Shown here: positions 49,986-58,568 of the stretch, piece after piece | Layout of the letters: each line of letters begins with the position of its first letter | Numbering within the stretch: position 1 is the first letter of the stretch | Notes under the pieces: generated by a model | The model's database searches: none | Seen by the model: only the letters and a program-made list of their open reading frames with translations | Told to the model about the DNA's origin: nothing | Made by a program: the position numbers and the translations under genes | Origin: Candidatus Leptovillus gracilis | GTDB taxonomy: Bacteria > Chloroflexota > Anaerolineae > Promineifilales > Promineifilaceae | Direction of reading: 5' to 3' | Assembly (NCBI GenBank): GCA_016716065.1 | Contig: JADJXA010000002.1 | Coordinates: 248,001-312,000, forward strand | Length of the DNA: 64,000 bases

Positions 49986-50317
49986 CCTCCGAAATCCGAA
50001 ATCCGAAATCCGAAATCAAATTTGATGAAAAGGGGTTGGTAACGGCCGTTATCCAAGACGCCACCACCCATCAGGTTCTCATGGTCGCCTGGATGAACGC
50101 CGAGAGCCTGCGCCTGACGCAAGAAACCGGCGAAACCCACTTCTGGAGCCGCAGCCGCCAGGAACTCTGGCACAAAGGGGCTACCTCCGGCGCCGTGCAG
50201 CGCGTCCGCGAAATCTGGCTGGACTGCGACGGTGACACCCTGCTCATCCTGGTGGACCCGGCCGGCCCCGCCTGCCACACCGGCGCGGTAAGCTGCTTTT
50301 TTACCCGACTGGCCTAA
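49982..50317 (+). CDS. hisI: Phosphoribosyl-AMP cyclohydrolase
   Basis: A 111-residue zinc enzyme that opens the adenine ring of PR-AMP. It has VLMVAWMNAESLRLT, THFWSRSRQELWHKGATSG, LDCDGDTLLILVD and the zinc Cys region GPACHTGAVSCFF. The first ten or so residues (TSEIRNPKSEIK) are encoded by an AATCCGA word repeat placed right at the start codon. hisF overlaps by four bases. The HisE domain is separate here. Confidence 0.95.
   Translation: MTSEIRNPKSEIKFDEKGLVTAVIQDATTHQVLMVAWMNAESLRLTQETGETHFWSRSRQELWHKGATSGAVQRVREIWLDCDGDTLLILVDPAGPACHTGAVSCFFTRLA
49988..50018. repeat. In-frame AATCCGA word repeat at the N-terminus of hisI
   Basis: CTCCGAAATCCGAAATCCGAAATCCGAAATC, beginning two codons after the hisI ATG. 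Confidence 0.9.
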
Positions 50318-50352
50318 GACCTGACAGGTTTCAGAAAACCTGTCAGGTCTTG
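50315..50352. repeat. Perfect palindrome (AAGACCTGACAGGTTT / AAACCTGTCAGGTCTT) between hisI and hisE
   Basis: A 16-bp stem around CAGA with no T run after it. It could fold in RNA but looks more like a repeat element than a terminator, since hisE follows. A further word run (GACTACTTAACTATTCGACTACCCGAC) leads to hisE. Confidence 0.8.
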
Positions 50353-50390
50353 ACTACTTAACTATTCGACTACCCGACAAAGGACTAACA

Positions 50391-50675
50391 ATGACCGACT
50401 TTATTGACACCTTATTTGCCACCATCCAGGACCGCAAAACCAACCCCAAACCCGGTTCCTACACCAACAGCCTGTTCGACGCCGGTGAGGATGAAATTGT
50501 GAAAAAAGTGGGCGAAGAGGCGGTGGAAATCATTCTCGCCGTCAAGGGCCAGGGCAAAACGCGCATCGTTGAGGAAACGGCCGATCTCATCTATCACCTG
50601 CTTGTCATGCTGGCTGCCCACGACCTGGCCTGGGACGATGTGCGTGCCGAGTTGGAAAGACGCCACATGAATTAA
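50391..50675 (+). CDS. hisE: Phosphoribosyl-ATP pyrophosphatase
   Basis: A 94-residue all-helical MazG-like enzyme that hydrolyses PR-ATP to PR-AMP. It has PGSYTNSLFDAGEDEIVKKVGEEAVEIILAVKG, with the acidic EExxE-type metal cluster, and EETADLIYHLLVMLA. It is the last his gene, just before a secreted protein gene. Confidence 0.95.
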   Translation: MTDFIDTLFATIQDRKTNPKPGSYTNSLFDAGEDEIVKKVGEEAVEIILAVKGQGKTRIVEETADLIYHLLVMLAAHDLAWDDVRAELERRHMN

Positions 50676-50689
50676 CACGAGGTATCATT

Positions 50690-51565
50690 ATGACAAAACG
50701 AACCATCATTGTCCTGGTACTGTTCATTATGGTTGGCCGCGTCACCGCTCAGTCTGATGCCGTATCCCAGGCAGAGGTAAGCCCCAGAGCTTATTTGCCC
50801 ATCGTGGTTGGCCCGCCGCAGTTTGCCTGCGCCACCAGTTCCACCAATCAGTATGCCAGCGGTCCGGTTTATCAATGGGATACCGACAATCCGGTGCGCC
50901 CAGCTTATGCCCATGCCGACAAGAATATTGAACTGCGCGGCTATGCGCCCAACACCGACCCTTCCCTGGCACGTGAATTGGTTGATTATGGCTCCGATGA
51001 CCCCACGCAGCCGCCGCAGCTTGCCACGCTGTTCAGCCCGTATCAGGTCCCCGCTTTGGCCGAGTTTTATCAGGTGCATCATTGGAACTGGCTGCCCTCG
51101 CCCAATCCGGGCACGCGCAGTGGGCCAATTGGTGCGCCACCGGTTACGGCCGTTTCCTTCAGCCTGCCCCCCGGTCAAACGCTGCACGCCCCCATCTCCG
51201 GCTACGACATCGGCGGCGGCGCAGAAGTCGTCCTCCTCTTTGCCGACGCCGATACGGTGACCTTGCATTACACACGGGAAGACACGGCCGCCAGAGGCTA
51301 CACCATCCACATAGACCACATCTGTACGGACCCTAACTTATTGAGCCTGTACAACGCTTTAGATGCGCTCGGCGGCCCTCGTTACCAATATCCGTCGGCT
51401 GGGTATCATCTGCCCACGCTGGCTGCCGGACAGGTTTTCGGCACAACCGGCGGCGGTAACATGGTGGTCGCCATTGCCGATACCGGCGCATTTCAGGACA
51501 CCCGGTCTTGTAATGAGTGGTGGCAGATACGGCCGGGATACACCGGACAATGCCCACCCCATTAA
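50690..51565 (+). CDS. Secreted protein of unknown function
   Basis: A 291-residue protein with a cleavable-looking signal peptide (MTKRTIIVLVLFIMVGRVTAQ). The body has few charged repeats: FACATSSTNQYASGPVYQWDTDNPVRPAYAHADKNIELRGY, VVLLFADADTVTLHYTREDTAARGYTIHIDHICTDPNLL. The pattern HIDHICTDPNL and earlier beta strands recall peptidase or M23-like beta domains, but no full motif is present. It starts 14 bp after hisE, so read-through from the his operon is possible; a separate promoter was not found. Confidence 0.7.
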   Translation: MTKRTIIVLVLFIMVGRVTAQSDAVSQAEVSPRAYLPIVVGPPQFACATSSTNQYASGPVYQWDTDNPVRPAYAHADKNIELRGYAPNTDPSLARELVDYGSDDPTQPPQLATLFSPYQVPALAEFYQVHHWNWLPSPNPGTRSGPIGAPPVTAVSFSLPPGQTLHAPISGYDIGGGAEVVLLFADADTVTLHYTREDTAARGYTIHIDHICTDPNLLSLYNALDALGGPRYQYPSAGYHLPTLAAGQVFGTTGGGNMVVAIADTGAFQDTRSCNEWWQIRPGYTGQCPPH

Positions 51566-51566
51566 C

Positions 51567-54206
51567 TTAAGAAAAAATCCCTGTCTTTTTACGTCGCTTT
51601 TCAATGGCGGCCAGCAGGCGCTCTGTTTTGTCCAGCATCTCCTGGTCTTTCAGGCGCATGTACAACTGCTGCGCTCGTTGGGCAAAGGGCAGCGCCTTAT
51701 CCCATTTTTCCTGGCGGAAAATGACCAACGCCTGGCGATAATTGGCGCGAGCAATCACCGGCGTATCACCGCTGCGAACGGCCAGCTTGAGGGCGCGGTC
51801 GGCGTGGCGCGACGCCTGCCACTGTTTGCCCATCAGGTTATAGGCGATGCTCATATTACTGGTTGCCCATGCTTCGCCCACCAGATCGTTTTGCTCTTTG
51901 GCCAAATCTATGGCCCCTTTGTAGAATTCAATAGACTGCTTGGGATCATTGCCATCACGAACCACGCTGCCCAGTTTGTTCAGACCATCGCCGACGGCCG
52001 TAAAATTCTCCGCCTGCCGCATCAAGGCCACATACTCTTCGTAGGCATCGTATGCCTGCTGGAGCAATTTGGTTTTGTGGTACCGTTCACCCAGGGCATA
52101 AAGCATCTCGGCAACGGCCGTCCAATCCTTCTCCTGGCGCGAAATCTTCAGATGTCTTTCAAAATAATTGATGGCGCGCGTTGGGTCGCCCCAGCGGTCA
52201 TAGGCCTGGCCGATGCCTACCAGGGCCAGCTTGCCTTGCTGATGGTAGTTCAATTCGCGGGCCAGGATCAGCTGCCGTTTGTAAAAGCTGGCCGCTTTCA
52301 TGTAGTCGCCCAGACGCATCGTTGCTTCGCCCAACTTGCCCAGCGTAGTCATCCGGCTGGACTGGGCGTTCATTTGCTGGGCCACCGCCAACGCGCTCTG
52401 GAAGAAAGACTCCGCTTTTTCGGTGTCGCCGGCATCCAGGTACAGGTCGCCTAAACGGCACAGGTTTTCGACTTCTTTACGGCCGTTCTTCGCCTCCTGC
52501 GCAATTTGCAGCGCCCGCTTATACAGTTCCACCGCCCGATCCATCTGCCCCAGCGAGTGGTACAGGTCGCCCAAATCGCCATACGCTTCGCCTTCGCCTA
52601 CCCGGTCGCCCAATTGGTAAGAGATGTCCAACGACTGCTTAAATAGAGCCACCGCCTCTTTGGCCTCGCCATCTTCCAGATAGATGCGGCCCATATTGCT
52701 CAACACACTTTTTACCCGCACCTGATCGCCGATTTCTTTGGCAATCGCCAATGTTTCCTTATTCAAGGCTACGGCGCGGTCCACGCTGCCCAACTGCTGA
52801 TACGTCAGCGCCAGGCTGTCCAGCGCCGCCGCTTCTTTGTAACGGTCGCCTAGCTCGCGGGCAATCGCCAACTGCTGCTCGTGGAAACGAATCGCCCGGC
52901 GGGCGTCGCCCAGGGCGCGAAAATCGCGCCCCAATTCACCTAAAGAGCGCGCCTGTTCGGCCCGGTCGCCAATTTCATAGGCAATAGACAACTGCTCCTC
53001 GTGAAATTCCACCGCCCGCTCAGTGAAGCCCATAGCCCGGTACGCCAGCCCCAAATTGCCCAGCCCGGTGCTTTCTAAAGTCAACGATTTTTCGGCGCGG
53101 GCGATCATGATGGCCTGCTCAAAATACATCACCGCCACATCCAATTTGCCGATGTCCAGGTAAGACATGCCCATGCTGTTGTAAGATTGCCCCAGAGCGA
53201 CGCGCTCCAGGCGGGTTGTATCGCCGCTGAGCCGTTCCGAAGGCACATCGCCATCCACCACGCGGCGATACACGTCAATGAGGGCGTTTTCCAACACCTG
53301 CCAGTCGCGGTAGCGCTGTTCGGGGTTGACCATGAGGCAGTTGCGTAAAAAGAAGATGACTTCGCGGGGCAGTAAGCTGGGCGGCGCTTTGATGCTGCCG
53401 GACAGGTGGATGTCGCGGATTTCGTTTTTATCCTGGCCGTCGGCGGCAAAATGGCCGCTGAGCATCTCGTACAAAATGCAGCCCAGAGCGTAAATGTCGG
53501 CGCGGGCGTCTGTGGGCTGCTGCAACCATTGCTCTGGGGCCATGTACAGCGGCGTGCCCACCACGCCCTGGGTTAGTTGGGTGCGCAGCGAATATTCTCT
53601 GGCTTGGGGCAGGGTGGCGATTTCCGCGCCGACGCCGGTGAGGGTGCTGGCCAGGCCAAAATCGGTCACGCGGGCGATTTCATCGTGGCCGATGAGGACG
53701 TTTTCCGGTTTCAGGTCGCGGTGGACCAGGCCGGGGATGCGGCGGGTGGCGTATTTCATGCCGCGGGTGATGTGCAGGGCGAAGGTGAGGGCTTGCTGCA
53801 GGCGCAGGGGCCGGCCGGGCCGGAGCCAGGCGCGTAAAGAGGGATTGTCTTTGCCTTTGGGCTGCACAATCCATTCCAGCACCAGGTAAACTTCACGGCC
53901 GTCGCCGATGCGCTCTACCCGATGGGCGCGGACGATGTTGGGATGGCTGCCCAACTCGACCCACATTGTCCCTTCGCGCAAAAACAGGTCGCGGGCAATG
54001 CGGTGCGAGAGATATTCCGGTTTGAAGGTTTTCAGGGCAACCAGTTCGCTGGTTTGCTCGTCGCGGCATAAATAGACTAGTCCCATGCCGCCGGTTAACT
54101 GGCTGACCACTTCGTAACGGCCGGCAATCAGGGGGAGCTGACGGTCTTGCACGGCCGTCATCGCCAATTTCTGCTTTGTTCCTTTGGATTGGGTTAGTTC
54201 GTCCAT
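51567..54206 (-). CDS. Serine/threonine protein kinase with TPR array
   Basis: An 879-residue soluble protein. The N-terminal Hanks-type kinase (about 28-300) has the glycine loop TGGMGLVYLC, ATP-binding Lys in VALKTFK, catalytic HRDLKPENVLIG, DFGLA and the activation segment GVVGTPLYMAPEQ. About 500 residues of TPR units follow (repeats of the type AxxxxExxLxIAxExGDR with LGxLG spacing), ending IEKRRKKTGIFS. No transmembrane helix is visible. Such kinases phosphorylate transcription or cell-envelope proteins; the TPRs may bind partners. It is convergent with the secreted protein gene. Confidence 0.93.
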   Translation of the reverse strand: MDELTQSKGTKQKLAMTAVQDRQLPLIAGRYEVVSQLTGGMGLVYLCRDEQTSELVALKTFKPEYLSHRIARDLFLREGTMWVELGSHPNIVRAHRVERIGDGREVYLVLEWIVQPKGKDNPSLRAWLRPGRPLRLQQALTFALHITRGMKYATRRIPGLVHRDLKPENVLIGHDEIARVTDFGLASTLTGVGAEIATLPQAREYSLRTQLTQGVVGTPLYMAPEQWLQQPTDARADIYALGCILYEMLSGHFAADGQDKNEIRDIHLSGSIKAPPSLLPREVIFFLRNCLMVNPEQRYRDWQVLENALIDVYRRVVDGDVPSERLSGDTTRLERVALGQSYNSMGMSYLDIGKLDVAVMYFEQAIMIARAEKSLTLESTGLGNLGLAYRAMGFTERAVEFHEEQLSIAYEIGDRAEQARSLGELGRDFRALGDARRAIRFHEQQLAIARELGDRYKEAAALDSLALTYQQLGSVDRAVALNKETLAIAKEIGDQVRVKSVLSNMGRIYLEDGEAKEAVALFKQSLDISYQLGDRVGEGEAYGDLGDLYHSLGQMDRAVELYKRALQIAQEAKNGRKEVENLCRLGDLYLDAGDTEKAESFFQSALAVAQQMNAQSSRMTTLGKLGEATMRLGDYMKAASFYKRQLILARELNYHQQGKLALVGIGQAYDRWGDPTRAINYFERHLKISRQEKDWTAVAEMLYALGERYHKTKLLQQAYDAYEEYVALMRQAENFTAVGDGLNKLGSVVRDGNDPKQSIEFYKGAIDLAKEQNDLVGEAWATSNMSIAYNLMGKQWQASRHADRALKLAVRSGDTPVIARANYRQALVIFRQEKWDKALPFAQRAQQLYMRLKDQEMLDKTERLLAAIEKRRKKTGIFS

Positions 54207-54446
54207 TCGGGCAACCAGTTCCTTACCAGCCCAAGTATAACATTTTGTCAGCCTGTCCGCAGATATTTGTTGTGGGTCTTCAGGCAGTGAGGAATGGCCG
54301 CGGCGCGATTATTTGGGTTTCAGTGCTTACGTACTACTGACAAAAGTACAAAACCTGCGTATCATGAATGGTAATCCTGATGATTTAGCCTACAATAGCT
54401 CGATCCTCAAACAGTCAGACAACATTGCCGCAGCAAGGAAGAGAGC
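54207..54446. other. Intergenic region between kinase gene and small ORF
   Basis: No gene is supported. GTACTACTGACAAAAGTAC (54330-54350) is a small inverted repeat that may mark a regulatory site. Confidence 0.4.
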
Positions 54447-54650
54447 ATGGGAGTTCTTAACTTTTTCGCCATCTTGTGTACAGGCGTTTCATTATTTGCC
54501 GGTGTGTTGGTATTGGCGTCTTGCGTTTTGTCTGCCCGAATCAGCCAGGCAGAAAACACCGCCACATCACGTGATGCCCTGGCCCATCCCCCGGTCTATT
54601 CTCCGGCATTTCGCCAACCTGATAAAACCTTTGTAAGTAAACCATCCTAG
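54447..54650 (+). CDS. Possible small membrane protein
   Basis: A 67-residue frame with one hydrophobic segment (LNFFAILCTGVSLFAGVLVLASCVLS) that ends near a lipobox-like LASC, then a short polar tail. AAGGAAGAG lies upstream of the ATG. No family is recognised; coding status is uncertain because it is short, but the membrane segment and ribosome binding site agree. Confidence 0.45.
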   Translation: MGVLNFFAILCTGVSLFAGVLVLASCVLSARISQAENTATSRDALAHPPVYSPAFRQPDKTFVSKPS

Positions 54651-54689
54651 CAGGCCGAGCGGGGCCTGAAGCCCCTGGTAACTGTATTT

Positions 54690-54772
54690 GGTAATTCATA
54701 ATGCGTATTCCGTATTCCGTGGGGCGCAAGCCCTGGAAAATGCCAACGGTATACGGACTACGGCTACCGGGT
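54690..54772. repeat. Word-repeat region (GTATTCCGTATTCCG / TATACGGACTACGG)
   Basis: GCGTATTCCGTATTCCGTGGGG is answered by CGGTATACGGACTACGGCTACCGG, before the DUF2723 gene. It is of the same word family as 36225-36296. Confidence 0.6.
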
Positions 54773-54825
54773 TGGTTTGCCGCGCCTGATACCCCTCTGG
54801 AAATGACCACGCTATAATCAGCCGC

Positions 54826-57690
54826 ATGTGGTCTAACCGCCAACAACTGATTACCCGCTATACCCCTGGCCTGGTGGCCGGGCTTTTTGTCGGCCGTCTG
54901 CTGAGTGAAGGAACGGCCGTTTACTGGCGTTTGTCAGGCGCTGTCGGTTGGGCCTGCATGGTGACGGCCGTCACCATGCTTTTCTTCACCTGGTGGCTGC
55001 GCCGTTACCCGTTTGCCCAAACCTGGCCCTTGCTTCTGCTGTCTGGCTACCTGGTTTACCCCTTTCCTTCATTGGCGGCGGCCATTACCGCGATTACGGC
55101 CGTCGCCCTGGTCTGGCTGTGGGCACGGCCGTTAGCCATTCCTTTTCTGTCCACCGGGCGCGGGCAAACGGCCGTGCTGCTCACTGTCGGCCTCGGCTTT
55201 TTGCTGCTGTACAGCCGCACTCTGTCGCCCGACCTGCTGCCGGCCGACAACGGCGAATTTCAGCTAACCGCCGCCACGTTGGGCGTGGCCCATCCGCCTG
55301 GCTTCCCCCTGTACACCCTGCTGGCCCACCTGATGACCCGTCTGCCCTGGGGGGCCACGCCCGCTTACCGGGTGAATTTGCTTTCGGTTTTCACCAGTAC
55401 GGCGGCGCTGCTGCTGGTGTGGACGGCCGTTCACCACCTGACGCGCAGCAAATGGGCGGCGCTGACGGCCGTACTTGCTCTGGGCACAGCCACCACGTTT
55501 TGGGCGCAGGCCACCACCGCCAACATCCGCAGCCTGACAGCCCTGTTTGCCGTCCTGGCCTTTTATGCGCTGCTGCGCTGGCAAACGGCCGTTAAAACCC
55601 AACCCAATCCCACAGCCGACCGTTGGCTGATTCTCTTTGCCCTGGCCCTGGGCTTTGGCCTGACCCATCACCTCTCCCTGGCCTTCATCAGCCTGATTTG
55701 CCTCACCTTCATCCCCATCGTGGACCCCGGTCTGCTGCGGACGCCGCGCCGCTGGCTGCGCCCCGTCCTGGCCGGGTTGTTGGGGCTGCTGCCGCTGCTC
55801 TACTTCCCGCTGCGCGCCAACTCCGGCGCGCCCGGCGCTGCGCCCAATCTGGCGACGCTGCCCGGCCTGGCTGCCCACGCGCTGGGGCTGGGCTTCAGCG
55901 GTGACTTTTTTGCCTACATCGCGCCGGGCATTTTGTGGGAGCGGCTGCGGGTGATGGGCAACGTGCTGACGTTTCAAATGTCGCCCTGGCTGCTGGCGGG
56001 CGCAGGGCTGGGGCTGACTCTGCTAATCTGGCGCAATCGGCCGTTGGCCTGGCTGCTGGGCGGTTCATTCGCCTTCCATCTGTTCATCACCGCCACTTAC
56101 CGCGCCCCACAGACGGTCGAATACATGCTGCCCGCCTACGTGCCGCTGGCCCTTTGCCTGGGGCTTGCTGTCGGGTGGTTGGTTGATCCACAGATTTCCC
56201 AGATAGAAAAATCTGTGAAATCTGTGCACAACATCCTCGCCATTCTCGCGGTGGGGGTGTTGTTGACGGCCGTCTGGCAAACCATCCGCCATTACCCCAG
56301 CTACCAGATACTCCACCACACCACCTACGTCCGCGACGCGATGGAGCCGCTGCTGCAAAACGCGCCACCGGGCAGCATCATCCTGGCCGACTGGCACTGG
56401 GCGACGCCGCTGTGGTATTTGCAGGCGGTGGAAGGCCAGCGCCCGGACGTCACCGTAGAATTTGTCTATCCACGCACGGCCGATTATGGAGCCGATTGGG
56501 CCGGGCGGATTGCCGCCGAATGGGGCAGCGGCCGGGCGGTCATCGCCACCCATTACGACGAGATCGCTTATGCCAATCTGCCCACGCCGGAACCCAGCGG
56601 CAACGCCTTTTTGTTCCGCCACGAAGCCCGGCTGGAGCTGCCGCCAGAGTTCATGCCCCTGGACCTGGCTTTGGGTGACGCTGTTCAGATTGCCGGTTAC
56701 GTCATCAACCACACGGCCGTCACCGTTGGGCAAGAGGCCATTCTCACCCTGGCCTGGCAGGCCACCGCCAACTTCCAACCACCTATTTCCCTGTTTGCCC
56801 ACCTGGTAGGGTCAGACGGCCGTCTGTATGCCCAACAGGACGTAACGGTCACGCCGCAGCCAATCGGCCTCAGCCTGACCCAATTTCGCCTGACGCCGCG
56901 CCCCGGCGCGCAGCCGGGCGATTACGCCCTGTTGATTGGCGCCTATGGCGCGGAACCGTTGTTGACGGCCGTTGGCGACGCCCGCACGCCCATCGCTACG
57001 CTGCCGGTAACGGCCGTGCCGCGCCCACCCTTCAGCCAAAATCCAGTTCGCCACCCTCTGGCGAACGGGTCGCGCGTGTTGGTTGGCTACGATTGGGACA
57101 ATACGCTGCCCGGCCAACCGCGCCTCTACCTGCATTGGCAGACAGAGGTGGGTTTTGTCAGCGAAACGGCCGTGTCCGGCGACAGCCTGCCCGATTTGTA
57201 TGGCGCGTGGGGAATTTTGCGGCGCGGTTGGCTGCCTCCCGCCAATGCCGCGCAGCATTACGTGCCGTTGGGCCAGGGCATTGTCTGGACGGGAGGGCTG
57301 CTGCCGGCCGGTCCCTTTGCCGCCGGCGCGCCGCTGACGCTGCGGCAGGCGTTTGCCGCCAGCACGCCGGTCACCGCCGATTTGGTGGCGTCGGTGCGGT
57401 TGATTGGTTATGAGGCGGATGGCTTCTATTGGGCCTGGTGGGACCTGAGTGATGGCGTTCCGGCGCTGGGAGCCATCCCAACGTTGAAGTGGATTGCCGG
57501 TTCGCAGGTGAACGACCCGCACTTTGTCAGGGTAGACCTGGCGGCCGGCGACGGCCAGACCATCGGCGCGACAGTGCGCTTGTATGACGCCTTTACCGGC
57601 CGTCCTGTGCCCATTTTAGATGAGCGCATTACCGGCGAATTGCAGCTTCCCTGGATTCCGCTGGGGCAGACCCGCGTGCCGCCAGATTGA
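54826..57690 (+). CDS. DUF2723-family membrane glycosyltransferase-like protein
   Basis: A 954-residue protein. The N-terminal 480 residues hold about a dozen transmembrane helices with the DUF2723 motif DNGEFQLTAATLGVAHPPGFPLYTLL, in which the acidic residue after helix 1 is characteristic of GT-C-type O-glycosyltransferases. The C-terminal half is extracellular and beta-rich (FMPLDLALGDAVQIAGYVINHTAVT). A word-repeat stretch in the linker is translated PQISQIEKSVKSVHN. The donor would be a lipid-linked sugar. About 14 ACGGCCGT copies lie in the gene. Confidence 0.85.
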   Translation: MWSNRQQLITRYTPGLVAGLFVGRLLSEGTAVYWRLSGAVGWACMVTAVTMLFFTWWLRRYPFAQTWPLLLLSGYLVYPFPSLAAAITAITAVALVWLWARPLAIPFLSTGRGQTAVLLTVGLGFLLLYSRTLSPDLLPADNGEFQLTAATLGVAHPPGFPLYTLLAHLMTRLPWGATPAYRVNLLSVFTSTAALLLVWTAVHHLTRSKWAALTAVLALGTATTFWAQATTANIRSLTALFAVLAFYALLRWQTAVKTQPNPTADRWLILFALALGFGLTHHLSLAFISLICLTFIPIVDPGLLRTPRRWLRPVLAGLLGLLPLLYFPLRANSGAPGAAPNLATLPGLAAHALGLGFSGDFFAYIAPGILWERLRVMGNVLTFQMSPWLLAGAGLGLTLLIWRNRPLAWLLGGSFAFHLFITATYRAPQTVEYMLPAYVPLALCLGLAVGWLVDPQISQIEKSVKSVHNILAILAVGVLLTAVWQTIRHYPSYQILHHTTYVRDAMEPLLQNAPPGSIILADWHWATPLWYLQAVEGQRPDVTVEFVYPRTADYGADWAGRIAAEWGSGRAVIATHYDEIAYANLPTPEPSGNAFLFRHEARLELPPEFMPLDLALGDAVQIAGYVINHTAVTVGQEAILTLAWQATANFQPPISLFAHLVGSDGRLYAQQDVTVTPQPIGLSLTQFRLTPRPGAQPGDYALLIGAYGAEPLLTAVGDARTPIATLPVTAVPRPPFSQNPVRHPLANGSRVLVGYDWDNTLPGQPRLYLHWQTEVGFVSETAVSGDSLPDLYGAWGILRRGWLPPANAAQHYVPLGQGIVWTGGLLPAGPFAAGAPLTLRQAFAASTPVTADLVASVRLIGYEADGFYWAWWDLSDGVPALGAIPTLKWIAGSQVNDPHFVRVDLAAGDGQTIGATVRLYDAFTGRPVPILDERITGELQLPWIPLGQTRVPPD
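56190..56232. repeat. In-frame CACAGATTT/AAATCTGTG word repeat in the DUF2723 gene
   Basis: CCACAGATTTCCCAGATAGAAAAATCTGTGAAATCTGTGCAC, an imperfect inverted repeat kept in frame at a membrane-to-exterior linker. Confidence 0.8.
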
Positions 57691-57784
57691 CGCGCTGCCG
57701 GTTATAGTCATGTGAAGGCACTTCTTCGTACCAATGCGATTGATCACTTCTAACGGGTATTTCTGATTGTCGTTGACAGCTTTA

Positions 57785-57813
57785 TTGACACGCTCCCTCT
57801 TCACTGTTACAAA
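57785..57813 (+). promoter_or_regulatory. Promoter of the phoB-like gene, near-leaderless
   Basis: TTGACA (57785-57790), 17-bp spacer, TACAAA (57808-57813). The ATG at 57821 lies about 8 bp after the -10, so the mRNA would have little or no 5' leader. Confidence 0.6.
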
Positions 57814-57820
57814 AGAATAT

Positions 57821-58549
57821 ATGGACTACACTGTTTTGGTTGTTGAAGACGATACAACGCTCCTGGAAACGTTGGAATATAATCTTATCCACCAGGGCTA
57901 TGGGGTGTTGACGGCCGAAAACGGCCGTGACGCCCTGGCCCTTGCCCGCGCTAACCAACCCGACCTTATCATTCTGGATGTGATGCTGCCTGGTATTGAC
58001 GGCTTTGAAGTATGCCGCATCTTACGCAAAGAACTCAGTATACCCGTTATTATGTTAACCGCTCGCAGCGAAGAAGTGGATAAAATCGTTGGTTTAGAAA
58101 TGGGGGCCGACGACTACCTGACCAAACCCTTCAGTATGCGGGAATTGTTAGCACGGGTGAAGGCGCTGCTGCGGCGGGTAAAGCTGATCCGTGAAGAGAT
58201 GGCCGCCGAGCAGGAAGCGGTAGAAGAACAAGCAGCGCCCCCTGGTATTGCCACGCTGACTTATGGCAACCTGGCGATTGACCAAAACCGGCGCGAAGTA
58301 CGTCTGGACGAAAAGGCCATTCGTCTGAAGCCCAAAGAATTCGATCTGCTGCTCTTTCTGGCGCGTCATCAGGGCATGGCGCTGTCGCGGGATTTGCTTT
58401 TGGAGCGGGTTTGGGGCTGGTCTTATGACGGCAACAGCCGCACGGTGGATGTACACGTGCGTTGGCTGCGCGAGAAAATTGAGCCAGACCCGGCCAATGC
58501 CAGCCGCATTGTGACAGTGCGCGGCATTGGCTATCGCTTCGACGGCTGA
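57821..58549 (+). CDS. phoB: PhoB/OmpR-family response regulator
   Basis: A 242-residue regulator. The receiver domain has LVVEDDTTLLETLEY, the phosphorylated Asp53 in LIILDVMLPG, Thr in VIMLTARSE and Lys in LTKPFSMRELL. A Glu/Ala-rich linker joins the C-terminal winged helix (LRLKPKEFDLLLFLARHQG, NSRTVDVHVRWLREKIEPDP). I chose ATG 57821 because the receiver starts there. The kinase gene follows; phoU and pst genes alongside support control of phosphate uptake, and 11-bp repeats before phoU are its likely target. Confidence 0.9.
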   Translation: MDYTVLVVEDDTTLLETLEYNLIHQGYGVLTAENGRDALALARANQPDLIILDVMLPGIDGFEVCRILRKELSIPVIMLTARSEEVDKIVGLEMGADDYLTKPFSMRELLARVKALLRRVKLIREEMAAEQEAVEEQAAPPGIATLTYGNLAIDQNRREVRLDEKAIRLKPKEFDLLLFLARHQGMALSRDLLLERVWGWSYDGNSRTVDVHVRWLREKIEPDPANASRIVTVRGIGYRFDG

Positions 58550-58568
58550 CAGGTCGGGAACCTTCGTT

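Noticed and set aside
50315..50352. Terminator between hisI and hisE
   Set aside because: Perfect stem but no T run and hisE follows; treated as a repeat.
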